This document shows positions 6,628 to 13,400 of a DNA stretch of 37,563 nt, in pieces; the first letter of the stretch is position 1; every line of letters starts with the position of its first letter. Position numbers and translations under genes: made by a program. Source of the stretch: an uncultured Acetobacteraceae bacterium (GTDB lineage: Bacteria; Pseudomonadota; Alphaproteobacteria; Acetobacterales; Acetobacteraceae); the NCBI GenBank assembly GCA_903847525.1, contig CAINEA010000067.1:1-37563 (forward strand). Reading direction: 5' to 3'. The notes beneath the pieces were generated by a model. The model saw nothing but the letters and a program-made list of their open reading frames with translations. It was not told the DNA's origin and did not search any database.

Positions 6628-7542
6628 TCACTTCGCCTTGCCTCCGATGGTTACGGTAGGATCAACCGTCCCGAGCGTCGCGGAGCCGCAGACCGTCCCG
6701 AGCTTCACGGAGCCGCAGACCGTCCCGAGCGTCGCGTTGTCGCCGATCGTCCCGAGCGTCGCGTTGTCGCAGACCGTCCCGAGCGTCGCGGAGCCGCCGA
6801 CCGTCTCGAGCGTCGCGGAGCCGCAGACATAATCGAGCTTCGCGTTGCCGCAGACCGTCCCGAGCTTCACGGAGCCGCAGACCGTCCCGAGCGTCGCGTT
6901 GCCGCAGACCGTCCCGAGCGTCGCGTTGCCGCAGACCGTCCCGAGCTTCGCGTTGCCGCCGACATAATCGAGCGTCGCGGAGCCGTAGACATAATCGAGC
7001 TTCGCGTTGCCGTAGACCGTCCCGAGCTTCGCGTTGCCGCCGACCGTCCCGAGCTTCGCGTTGCCGCCGACCGTCCCGAGCTTCGCGTTGTCGCAGACCG
7101 TCCCGAGCGTCGCGTTGTCGCAGACCGTCCCGAGCGTCGCGGAGCCCATCACCGCATAAATCATGCAGTTTTTGGCCAACTCAGCTTTCGCCGCTCCAGT
7201 GAGGATGAACTGTCCACCGATCAACAGGAACACATCTCCCGTGATGATGATGGATTTGATATAGTCGCGCATCCTGCCGGACACGAATTCCTTCATCTCG
7301 TCGTCGAACCAATCCGGACACCGTTCCTCTTCGATTTTGAGTCTGTATCGCTGGGGTTTGTCAGCATCGGCCATTGACGGCGGGGAGAACTCGACGCAAG
7401 CGCAGTTGATCCGTGCGCGTTCTTTGACTCCGCGCATATGCATCAGTTCGGAATGGTGTTCAGTCCACGGGGACAGAAACACTTCGCAACCGCCTTTCCG
7501 CGATTCGTCGCGCAGAACGATCGCACTTTTGAATTCACACAC
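6628..7542 (-). CDS. CEFKSA-family protein with 18 nonapeptide repeats (304 aa)
   Basis: Starts at GTG 7542, read as V-CEFKSAIVL, behind AAAAAGG and overlapping the preceding small gene. The first ~130 residues hold EERCPDWFDDEMKE and end in the helix-like region before CMIYAVM; I recall this head from phage proteins whose tails are made of short repeats. Residues about 133-294 are 18 perfect 9-residue units of the form G-N/S-A-K/T-L-G-T-V-C/G/Y. Two units make 18 residues, the length of one coil of a left-handed beta-helix, so a beta-solenoid is likely (inference). Cys, Gly or Tyr recur at one position. Function unknown. Confidence 0.8.
   Translation of the reverse strand: MCEFKSAIVLRDESRKGGCEVFLSPWTEHHSELMHMRGVKERARINCACVEFSPPSMADADKPQRYRLKIEEERCPDWFDDEMKEFVSGRMRDYIKSIIITGDVFLLIGGQFILTGAAKAELAKNCMIYAVMGSATLGTVCDNATLGTVCDNAKLGTVGGNAKLGTVGGNAKLGTVYGNAKLDYVYGSATLDYVGGNAKLGTVCGNATLGTVCGNATLGTVCGSVKLGTVCGNAKLDYVCGSATLETVGGSATLGTVCDNATLGTIGDNATLGTVCGSVKLGTVCGSATLGTVDPTVTIGGKAK
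6661..7146 (-). repeat. 18 tandem 27-bp coding repeats
   Basis: Eighteen contiguous 27-base units, all in frame, each coding nine residues. Changes are concentrated at a few codons: N/S at 2, A/V at 3, K/T at 4, GT/DY/ET at 6-7, and C/G/Y at 9. Neighbouring units share variants in blocks, as expected from unequal exchange between units. There are no spacers, so it is not a CRISPR array. Confidence 0.9.
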
Positions 7543-7705
7543 GGGAAGCCTTTTTGGTTTTGAGTTTTGAGGAAATAATGTCGTCCAAAATGCGGCTGAT
7601 CGGCACCCCGGGCCGTTTGGCAATTTCCGATTCAATTCGGATCCGGGCCTTGGGTCCCGGGCGGTAGGTGATTTGCACGGCCAGAGGTTGACTCACTTGA
7701 CTCAT
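7535..7705 (-). CDS. Small ribbon-helix-helix-like DNA-binding protein (56 aa)
   Basis: First gene of the leftward operon. Product MSQVSQPLAVQITYRPGPKA then a helix ARIRIESEIAKRPG and a second helix VPISRILDDIISSKLKTKK. A short beta strand followed by two helices joined by a GVP turn, in about 50 residues, is the plan of MetJ/Arc/CopG-type repressors. Its start codon lies inside three tandem TTGACTCA-type sites, which suggests autoregulation. The stop overlaps the next gene's GTG (8-base overlap). The assignment rests on size and predicted secondary structure. Confidence 0.6.
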   Translation of the reverse strand: MSQVSQPLAVQITYRPGPKARIRIESEIAKRPGVPISRILDDIISSKLKTKKASRV

Positions 7706-7714
7706 TTGACTCAA
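7688..7714 (-). promoter_or_regulatory. Three tandem 9-bp sites (TTGACTCAN), candidate operator
   Basis: On the plus strand TTGACTCAC (7688-7696), TTGACTCAT (7697-7705) and TTGACTCAA (7706-7714) follow each other without a gap. The third is a perfect palindrome around the central C. They cover the start codon and ribosome-binding area of the ribbon-helix-helix-like gene. Tandem short sites at regular spacing are the usual target of ribbon-helix-helix repressors. Two of the units are coding (M-S-Q, V-S-Q), but the third lies upstream of the start, so protein repetition alone does not explain them. Confidence 0.5.
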
Positions 7715-7884
7715 ACCGAATCTTGAAAAAATCCATCTGCGTTTTCCGTGACACAGTTTCCAGCCAATGTTTACCGTAGTTTATTCGCGCAAAACAAATC
7801 CAACAAACCCGTTGACGAGAATCAAAATATGGTGCAATCTGTCTCCGTTGACCGAATCACCGGCAACGAAACAGAAATACAAAA
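7715..7884. promoter_or_regulatory. Divergent intergenic control region
   Basis: Only gap between divergent genes in the window: leftward operon on one side, rightward small-gene operon on the other, so both main promoters should be here. It is more AT-rich than the surroundings. TTGACG at 7812-7817 could be a rightward -35 box, but no good -10 box follows at 17 bases. Two similar elements occur: CGTTGACGAGAATCA (7810-7824) and CGTTGACCGAATCA (7846-7859), 36 bases apart. No gene is visible. Confidence 0.45.
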
Positions 7885-8112
7885 ATGAAAATGTTATCTT
7901 ACAGTGAAATCCTCGCCAAATCGGCCAAGTTGATTTCCGCAGCGGATGCCGACCGCGAATCCAAGCTCGCCGATTACATGGCCAACAAGACGGAGTCCAA
8001 CTGGCGCAAGGCCGCCAAATCCGAAGCGCGGGCAAACCGGATTCATGCCGAACGCATGGAGGTCAACGGCTTCGCCTTCCGGCGCATGAAGGCCGGCGTG
8101 ATCCCGAACTGA
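7885..8112 (+). CDS. Hypothetical protein, first gene of rightward operon (75 aa)
   Basis: Begins MKMLSYSEILAKSAKLISAA; highly charged and helical (ADYMANKTESNWRKAAKSEA), with basic residues throughout. No Shine-Dalgarno sequence is seen, so it may be translated from a short leader. Likely a small early protein; function unknown. Confidence 0.6.
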   Translation: MKMLSYSEILAKSAKLISAADADRESKLADYMANKTESNWRKAAKSEARANRIHAERMEVNGFAFRRMKAGVIPN

Positions 8113-8123
8113 CCCCCGATCCC

Positions 8124-8213
8124 ATGACCACCAAACTCCAACCCGCCGAGCTGTTTTTCGCAGCGGCGGTCTGCCTGTTCGCAACCGCAATCCTGTTCCT
8201 ATTCTTCAAATGA
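8124..8213 (+). CDS. Tiny membrane protein (29 aa)
   Basis: A 30-codon frame starting MTTKLQPAELFFAAAVCLFA, with a hydrophobic helix over its last 20 residues and a final Lys. Its TGA overlaps the next ATG (ATGA at 8210-8213), which supports translation. It would be a single-pass inner-membrane peptide. Function unknown. Confidence 0.45.
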   Translation: MTTKLQPAELFFAAAVCLFATAILFLFFK

Positions 8214-8500
8214 AAACCTCAGAAATGTCCGAGAGTGAACTCATCGACGCGCTCGGTGAGGCGTCGGCGACTGCGCCTGCCAGATTGACCCCGCTCCTGA
8301 ATGAGTGGCTTCGACGCAACCCGACGGTTGGGAAGGCTCACGGCGGATCCCGTTGCGGAGCGGGACGTCCCAAACGCGCACCGACAACCAAACTGATCCG
8401 GGTCCTCACCCGCACGGCGAACTCGATCACGGCCCTGGCGAAGGCGTCTGAAAAAACCGTCGCGCAGGTTGTCGCGGCTATGGAGAAGTCCAACCGATGA
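8210..8500 (+). CDS. Hypothetical basic protein (96 aa)
   Basis: N-terminal acidic helical part (MSESELIDALGEA), a glycine/arginine linker GGSRCGAGRPKRAP, then a helical C-terminus TANSITALAKASEKTVAQVV. The linker resembles short DNA-binding hooks, and the last 45 residues may form a small helical DNA-binding domain (inference). It is coupled by 4-base overlaps to both neighbours. Confidence 0.6.
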   Translation: MKTSEMSESELIDALGEASATAPARLTPLLNEWLRRNPTVGKAHGGSRCGAGRPKRAPTTKLIRVLTRTANSITALAKASEKTVAQVVAAMEKSNR

Positions 8501-8706
8501 CCACCGAGATCACAGCCCTAAGCCTCGATGACCACCTGCGGTTGCACGGCGGACTGGAGTTCGAGTTCAAAGGGCGATTGTCGGCGCGCGTGCGGCTTTG
8601 GCGCAACAAACAAGGCCAAATGTTCCGCATCACCCACGACGGCACCGTGTACCGGTTCGTTCCGTACTCTGGGACATGGCCTATCATCGGCGCGGAGATC
8701 GCGTGA
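8497..8706 (+). CDS. Hypothetical protein (69 aa)
   Basis: Small soluble, beta-rich protein; FEFKGRLSARVRLWRNKQGQ and FRITHDGTVYRFVPYSGTWP suggest paired strands. Unrecognised. It overlaps the upstream gene by ATGA, and its TGA shares one base with the next ATG. Confidence 0.6.
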   Translation: MTTEITALSLDDHLRLHGGLEFEFKGRLSARVRLWRNKQGQMFRITHDGTVYRFVPYSGTWPIIGAEIA

Positions 8707-8849
8707 TGCCGGAGAAAATGAAGGCCCGCCGGAAACAGATGGAGGGACTGAATTGGTCACTCTGGACCGACGCGGCGCTTGCGGAACAGATCGGTTGCAG
8801 CAAATCCACAATCGCGAATTGGCGGAAGAAATTGAAAGGAATCGAATGA
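8706..8849 (+). CDS. Small helix-turn-helix protein (47 aa)
   Basis: ATG 8706 follows the upstream stop directly (TGATG). Residues about 20-42 read WTDAALAEQIGCSKSTIANW, a clear helix-turn-helix of the type that reads DNA with the STIANW helix, followed by basic RKKLKG. It is too short to have a second domain, so it may act as a dimer or as an antagonist of another regulator. The gene is coupled to the next by ATGA. Confidence 0.7.
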   Translation: MPEKMKARRKQMEGLNWSLWTDAALAEQIGCSKSTIANWRKKLKGIE

Positions 8850-9106
8850 CAAACCCCCAACTCAACCGAGGTGGTTCCGCATCCAGCCTCGGTCAATCAG
8901 CCCCAGCGGGCCACCGGAAGCTGGAGGTCGGGTACCAAACGCAAATCAAAGCAAAGCTGGGCCTCTATTTCCGCTCTCGCCCAGCGGATTTCTCGAGCGG
9001 GAAAAACATCGGTCTCCCGGGGGGAACGAACAACAGCCGGCACAAGATGTTCGCCGAGGCTGCGGCGAGGGATCGCGCGGCGCGGATGGCGAAAGGAACA
9101 AAGTGA
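8846..9106 (+). CDS. Hypothetical basic protein (86 aa)
   Basis: Starts at ATG 8846 behind GAAAGGA. The product is rich in Ser, Gly, Lys and Arg, with segments KLEVGYQTQIKAKLGLYF and KMFAEAAARDRAARMAKGTK. No known motif. It overlaps both neighbours by 4 bases. Confidence 0.6.
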   Translation: MTNPQLNRGGSASSLGQSAPAGHRKLEVGYQTQIKAKLGLYFRSRPADFSSGKNIGLPGGTNNSRHKMFAEAAARDRAARMAKGTK

Positions 9107-9309
9107 GCGAAACAAAATTCACCTACGACGAGGTTAGGAAAACGCTGTGCGAGGCATGTAACCTGGGAGCGAGAGACTGGCTTGAGATTGATCGCGGCGA
9201 ATACAGGCACAGCCTGAATGGGCAATACTTCAACTGCACCGCCAGCATGTGGAGGATGAACAGGGCCGTGCTGGCCAAGGCGTTCCCGGATGGAAAGGAG
9301 ACCAAGTGA
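9103..9309 (+). CDS. Hypothetical protein (68 aa)
   Basis: GTG start at 9103 in a GTGA overlap. The product includes YDEVRKTLCEACNLGARDWL and YFNCTASMWRMNRAVLAKAF; the cysteines are not arranged as a zinc site. Small, soluble and unrecognised. Confidence 0.6.
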   Translation: MSETKFTYDEVRKTLCEACNLGARDWLEIDRGEYRHSLNGQYFNCTASMWRMNRAVLAKAFPDGKETK

Positions 9310-9656
9310 ATTTCACCAACACAAAACCCACCGAACCGGGCGCGTATTGGTGGCGTTCTGACCCCTGTTTCAATCCTACGCTTGTTGAGCTAGATCACAA
9401 ACTGTTCTGCTCACGGCTCCAGAAGCACCTGCGAGACATCCGTGGCGAATGGTCCCCGCGCCTCGTCCCCGAGATGACCCGCGAACGGGCGTCGAAGATC
9501 CTCCGCAGTTACATCTGTGAAAATGGTAACTTGGCAGCCAGCAATTCCTACGCAGATTGGATGGTCGGATTGGACACGATAGTTCTTGATGGACGTTTCA
9601 CCCCCGACGAACTGGAGTCAATCGCGTGGTGGATGAGGAACACGAGGGAGAAGTAA
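9306..9656 (+). CDS. PGAYWW-family protein with extra C-terminal domain, copy 2 (116 aa)
   Basis: GTG start at 9306 in a GTGA overlap. The first 60 residues match the other two family members: FTNTKPTEPGAYWWR and GEWSPRLVP. The C-terminal half holds GNLAASNSYADWM and LDGRFTPDELESIAWWM, a block I have seen as a separate module in other phage proteins. This is the last gene of the rightward operon and the only paralogue on the plus strand. Function unknown. Confidence 0.72.
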   Translation: MNFTNTKPTEPGAYWWRSDPCFNPTLVELDHKLFCSRLQKHLRDIRGEWSPRLVPEMTRERASKILRSYICENGNLAASNSYADWMVGLDTIVLDGRFTPDELESIAWWMRNTREK

Positions 9657-9659
9657 ATG

Positions 9660-10050
9660 GGCTTTTGAAACCGAGACAGGCCGAATTGGAACGGTCTCGA
9701 TGTTCTAAGGTTCACCCGAACTAGACACCTCCGGGGTTTCCCACTGGCGCCCACTTCCTTTTCTCCCGAGACTCGTCCCACACAGGAAGCGGAAAGAAAT
9801 GCAACGCGGCGCAGTGGGATCAAAGTGCAAGCCGGGATCCAGCCAAAGCACGACGGTGGTATCGCAACGGTCAAGAGCCGGCGCTGGGAGCGATGTGGAA
9901 CCTGTCGCCGAAGTCTTGCCGATCATCGCCGAGCCACCAGAGCGATGGGCCTAAGTGTCCGAAGTCGGGTGACGGGAAACGAGATCACCACCGGAAGGCG
10001 AGCGGTAGCCACTCTCCAGGGGTGGTATCTTTCGCCTTTCGGAACCGAGC
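9660..10050 (+). ncRNA. Candidate structured non-coding RNA in a 429-base gene-free stretch
   Basis: Between convergent genes no frame looks like a protein. Several stems can be drawn on the plus strand: CCCACTG-G-CGCC (9740-9751) with GGCGCAGTGGG (9808-9818), enclosing CTTCC/GGAAG (9754-9758/9785-9789); GCC-GAT-CATCGC (9918-9929) with GCGATGGGC (9942-9950); GGTGA/TCACC (9968-9972/9985-9989); and CCGGAAGGCGA (9991-10001) with TCGCCTTTCGG (10032-10042), enclosing GCCACTC/GGGTGGT (10008-10014/10020-10026). The last stem is 11 pairs with one G-U. The G-U pairs work only for plus-strand RNA, which is the strand of the upstream operon. Chance stems are possible in GC-rich DNA. Confidence 0.4.
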
Positions 10051-10085
10051 CGGGATCAAGGAAACAAGGTCAACAGACAAGGACA

Positions 10086-10274
10086 TTACTTCCCATCGTC
10101 CGAATCCTGCACCGGATTGAACCTCAACATGAACTCAGCCTTTTTCCTCACGAACACCCGGCCGGCGTGGGTGTAAATCACGGCTGGCGTTCTTTCGATC
10201 TCACCGGTCCGGATCTCGCATTCGCCGATCATTTCGACGACACACGCGTGACTGTGCCGGCTGCGGAATTTCAT
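10086..10274 (-). CDS. Hypothetical protein (62 aa)
   Basis: ATG 10274 overlaps the preceding stop by ATGA. The product starts MKFRSRHSHACVVEMIGECE and continues with a strand-rich RTPAVIYTHAGRVFVRKKAE. Unrecognised. It is the last gene of the leftward transcript that begins in the replication region, and it faces the candidate RNA. Confidence 0.6.
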   Translation of the reverse strand: MKFRSRHSHACVVEMIGECEIRTGEIERTPAVIYTHAGRVFVRKKAEFMLRFNPVQDSDDGK

Positions 10275-10486
10275 CGGCTCCATTTCCCCTCGCCACACCG
10301 GGCGAGATTCCACCACGGATTGATCCTGTTCGAGGAGATTGGGCACCCGCATTTCGGCGAGAAGCATTTCGAATCCCGGAACTGTTCGCAGGCCGTGCAA
10401 ATGGCCTCTTTTTCGGCTGGCGTTGTGGAATGTGCCAGCGGTCGTGCCCCCACGTCCCGGATCACGGAGTCAGCGCGGAATCTCAT
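10271..10486 (-). CDS. Small cysteine-rich zinc-binding protein (71 aa)
   Basis: After a basic start, the product has CTACEQFRDSKCFSPKCGCP and then NLARCGEGKWS. The CxxC, CGC and final C-x-x-G-K-W pattern is that of small phage zinc-finger proteins encoded next to tail genes. Its role is not known. It is coupled to the 1243-residue tail protein by ATGA and to the next gene by ATGA. Confidence 0.7.
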   Translation of the reverse strand: MRFRADSVIRDVGARPLAHSTTPAEKEAICTACEQFRDSKCFSPKCGCPISSNRINPWWNLARCGEGKWSR

Positions 10487-13400
10487 TGGTCAACCGTTGG
10501 GATGCTCAGGATAAGCGCGTCAGGCAGGACCGGGGTAATCGCAGCCGCATTTGCGGCCCCACCCGAGCAGGTTGTCGCCGAGATAGCACCACCATGGAAA
10601 TTGAGAATCTGCCGGGCCAGTGGCTGCGGTTGCTCCGCACCCGACAACGCGAATTTGCAGCCGGTGCCGGTGACCTGTACCACGTCGAACAGCATGTACC
10701 CAGACGACGACGGATAGGAATTCGGTATGGCGTTGCATGGCGAGCCCGTGGTGGGGTCGTAACTGGCCGTTGTGGTCTCGACTACGGTATTGGTCGCGAG
10801 GATTGCCGCGGACCGGGTAGAAAGCATGTCGCGCCATTCCAGCGGGATAGCCTCAACCGCATCCGGGTCCGTTGTCTCGTAGCGCCACTCCTGGATGTCG
10901 AGGGAGTTGAGCACGCAATCCCCAGAACCGCCTGTTGATGGGTAATCGACGCCGACGCCCACCGTCGAGGTTGCGGACACAGCATCCGCCCAGGCCCCAA
11001 ACGAGATCGGGTAACTCGGGTAAATGGGAGACACCTGCGTGAATCCGATTGCGCCGACGCCGAGCGAAATGGTCGCGCTCTGATCCGTGTTTACGAAAAC
11101 GACGGTCTGCCAGTTGTACGACCCGCCCTCGCGCATCTCAAATTTGAAAGGGAGCATCACCCGAACCTTGTCGAGTTTGTTCACCGCCGCGACGTACTGG
11201 TTGAACGCCTCCGCCGCGGCTTTGATCGTGGGGAGCGGTCCGTAGCCCTCGGGCTTGTCGGTCCGGACATCTGCGGCCGCCAGCTTGCTCGTCGTCGCGC
11301 TCGCAATCGTTGAGAACCAGCGACCTCCGAACGCGTCGAAACAGAGGTTCGGGAACGTGTAATCGAACACCGCATTGATGCCGGCCGTGCAACCGTATTG
11401 CAGCGACGTGGCACCGTCCACATACCCCTCGCACATGACCCGCAGGTAGAGTTCCATCTGCGTGAATTGCTCGTGGGTGAGCGGCGTGTCCAGAGGCCCT
11501 GGCAGGTCGTTTCCGTCCTCGTAGGGTTTCGGGATGAGCTGGGAGAGCCGAAACGACGGGTAACACGCGCCCCAAGGCGAGTCGGGATCTCCGGAGATGG
11601 TCGAGGCGATCGAGGCGTTTCCGGCTTGGTACCCGTCTCCGAGGCAGTTTGTCCCGAGGTTTTGGTTCACCAGATACTCCCGGATCCCGTTCTCCACGCT
11701 GCGGAACGGCTCGGCGCGGAGGTTTGTCACGTTCCAGCCGGCCGGGCCTGCGGCAATCGTAGCGTCAGCCCCGTCGGTGAATCCGTTGGTCGAGTGAAGC
11801 CGCTTTTTAAGCGTCACCTTAACCCGTTCCTCGCCGTAGAAGTTTGCGGACACGACGGATTCGATTTCAAGATCCGGTTCAAACACCCGGCAGGAGCGGT
11901 AGAAGTTTTTCCGCCGGTCCTCGCACGTCGGATCCCCGCCGCAATCGAGGTGGTTGAGTTGGGTCGAGGTTTTCGCGTACCTATACCCCGCAGGATTCTC
12001 CGGAGCGATCCAGTCGGTTCCGAGCCCTGACGATTGCTGCCCGCCTCCGGAAGCGTTGATGTTCATGTGGGTGGTCAAATCGGCGGCCACCGTTGGGGTG
12101 TTTGGTGTGTAGAAATTGCACCGGTCAACGGTGCTGGTGGCGAAATAATCGGAGTAGGCCGACGCCTTCCAAATCGAAGAGTCGTTGTCGCTGTACGGCA
12201 TCAGAGCGACGCCGAAAAGCCACTCGTTGCTCCAGCCTTTCGGCACCGCGGTGGAAATGATCCCGTCGGCCTCGTAAACGGTTGCCGTCCCGGATTGCTC
12301 GTAATCCGTCGAGGTAGCCGTGAACGTCTGCCCGTTGCCGTAGATCATCCGCGCGTGCACTACGCTGCCCGTGGTCGCGCTGACGAGGTAGGACCGGCCA
12401 ACGACGAGGTACCCGGTTGCGATCGCAGCACGCGCCGGCCCGATGCCGTCGAATGCGTCCGCCGGGGTGTCGTTGCCCAGCCCGTAAGCCAGTCGGCGGA
12501 ACCAGAGGACAGATTTTCCACCGGCAACGGAGTAGTCCACCAAATGAAACCGCGGCAGGATCCGACAATGGCGCGAAAGCCTGCGTGCGGCGTCGAACAC
12601 GGCGTTTGTGTTCACCGGACCCAGAGAGCCAGGCAACGCGAGTTCCCCCCGGCGGTTGGCGACCATGCAGTTGCCGAAATAGTCGTCCCCGAGTTCCGCG
12701 GCCTGATCCTCGGCCAACCCGGAGCCGTCGGTGCCGTTGCTGTCGGCCATCCGAGCCCCGGCGAGGCGCAGGACGAGGTATAGGTCCATCGCACTCGGCT
12801 GGTAGGGGTAGATTTCCGCCACCTCGGCGACGAGTCCGGCGGCGGACGACACCTCAATGAACCGTGCGTCCGAATCCAACCGGAACGACAAAACGGAGCC
12901 CGTGGGCAACGTTGGGAAGATCCGGATCACTCCCGAGGCCGCCTGAGTCGTCGCGTCCGGGGTCAGGGTCACCGATCCGACCACCGCGGTCCCATTGAGC
13001 AGCGAAACCGTGACCGGTCCGGAGAGTTTCTGTCCGAGGATACCGACTGCGGACGCTACGACGCCCGCCTGGACGGTGTGGCTCGATCCCTCGGCCGCGA
13101 ACGTCATCCGGGTCCCGGCGCTGGCCGTGAGGCTACCGTTAATCGTTGCCTGCGGGTAGATCGGTGAGACAAACGAATGTCCGAGCGAGTCCTTTTCCTG
13201 ATTCCCACGGGCCGGGGCGAGCAGGTATTGGGAGGTCAGGAACTTTTGAACGCTGAACGCGTGGCTCGTCCATTTCGATTTGCCGGCGAGTTCGTCCGCC
13301 CGCTGATCATCCGTCCCGCGGAAGTCCCCGGCCCAAAAGTTAAGCGCCCGCTGGATGGCGTCCCCTGACTGTTTCGTCAGCGTGTTCCCGCCCGTGTATG

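Noticed and set aside
6638-6832. Plus-strand frame through the repeats (Thr-Val-Pro-Ser rich)
   Set aside because: It is the antisense reading of the 27-bp repeats, with no ribosome site and no operon context.
6661-7146. CRISPR-like array of 27-bp units
   Set aside because: Units are contiguous without spacers, in frame, and code a regular nonapeptide; it is a protein repeat.
7715-7884. Firm sigma-70 promoter assignments
   Set aside because: TTGACG at 7812 has no matching -10 box at correct spacing, so only a control region is called.
9893-10120. Plus-strand frame of 75 codons rich in Ser, Lys, Pro and His
   Set aside because: Looked at as a possible HNH or zinc protein, but spacing of Cys and His fits neither, and it covers the RNA stems.
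9825-10514. Long plus-strand frame of 229 codons
   Set aside because: It runs antisense into two well-supported minus genes and crosses the candidate RNA; the product is Arg/Gly/Pro-rich with no family look.
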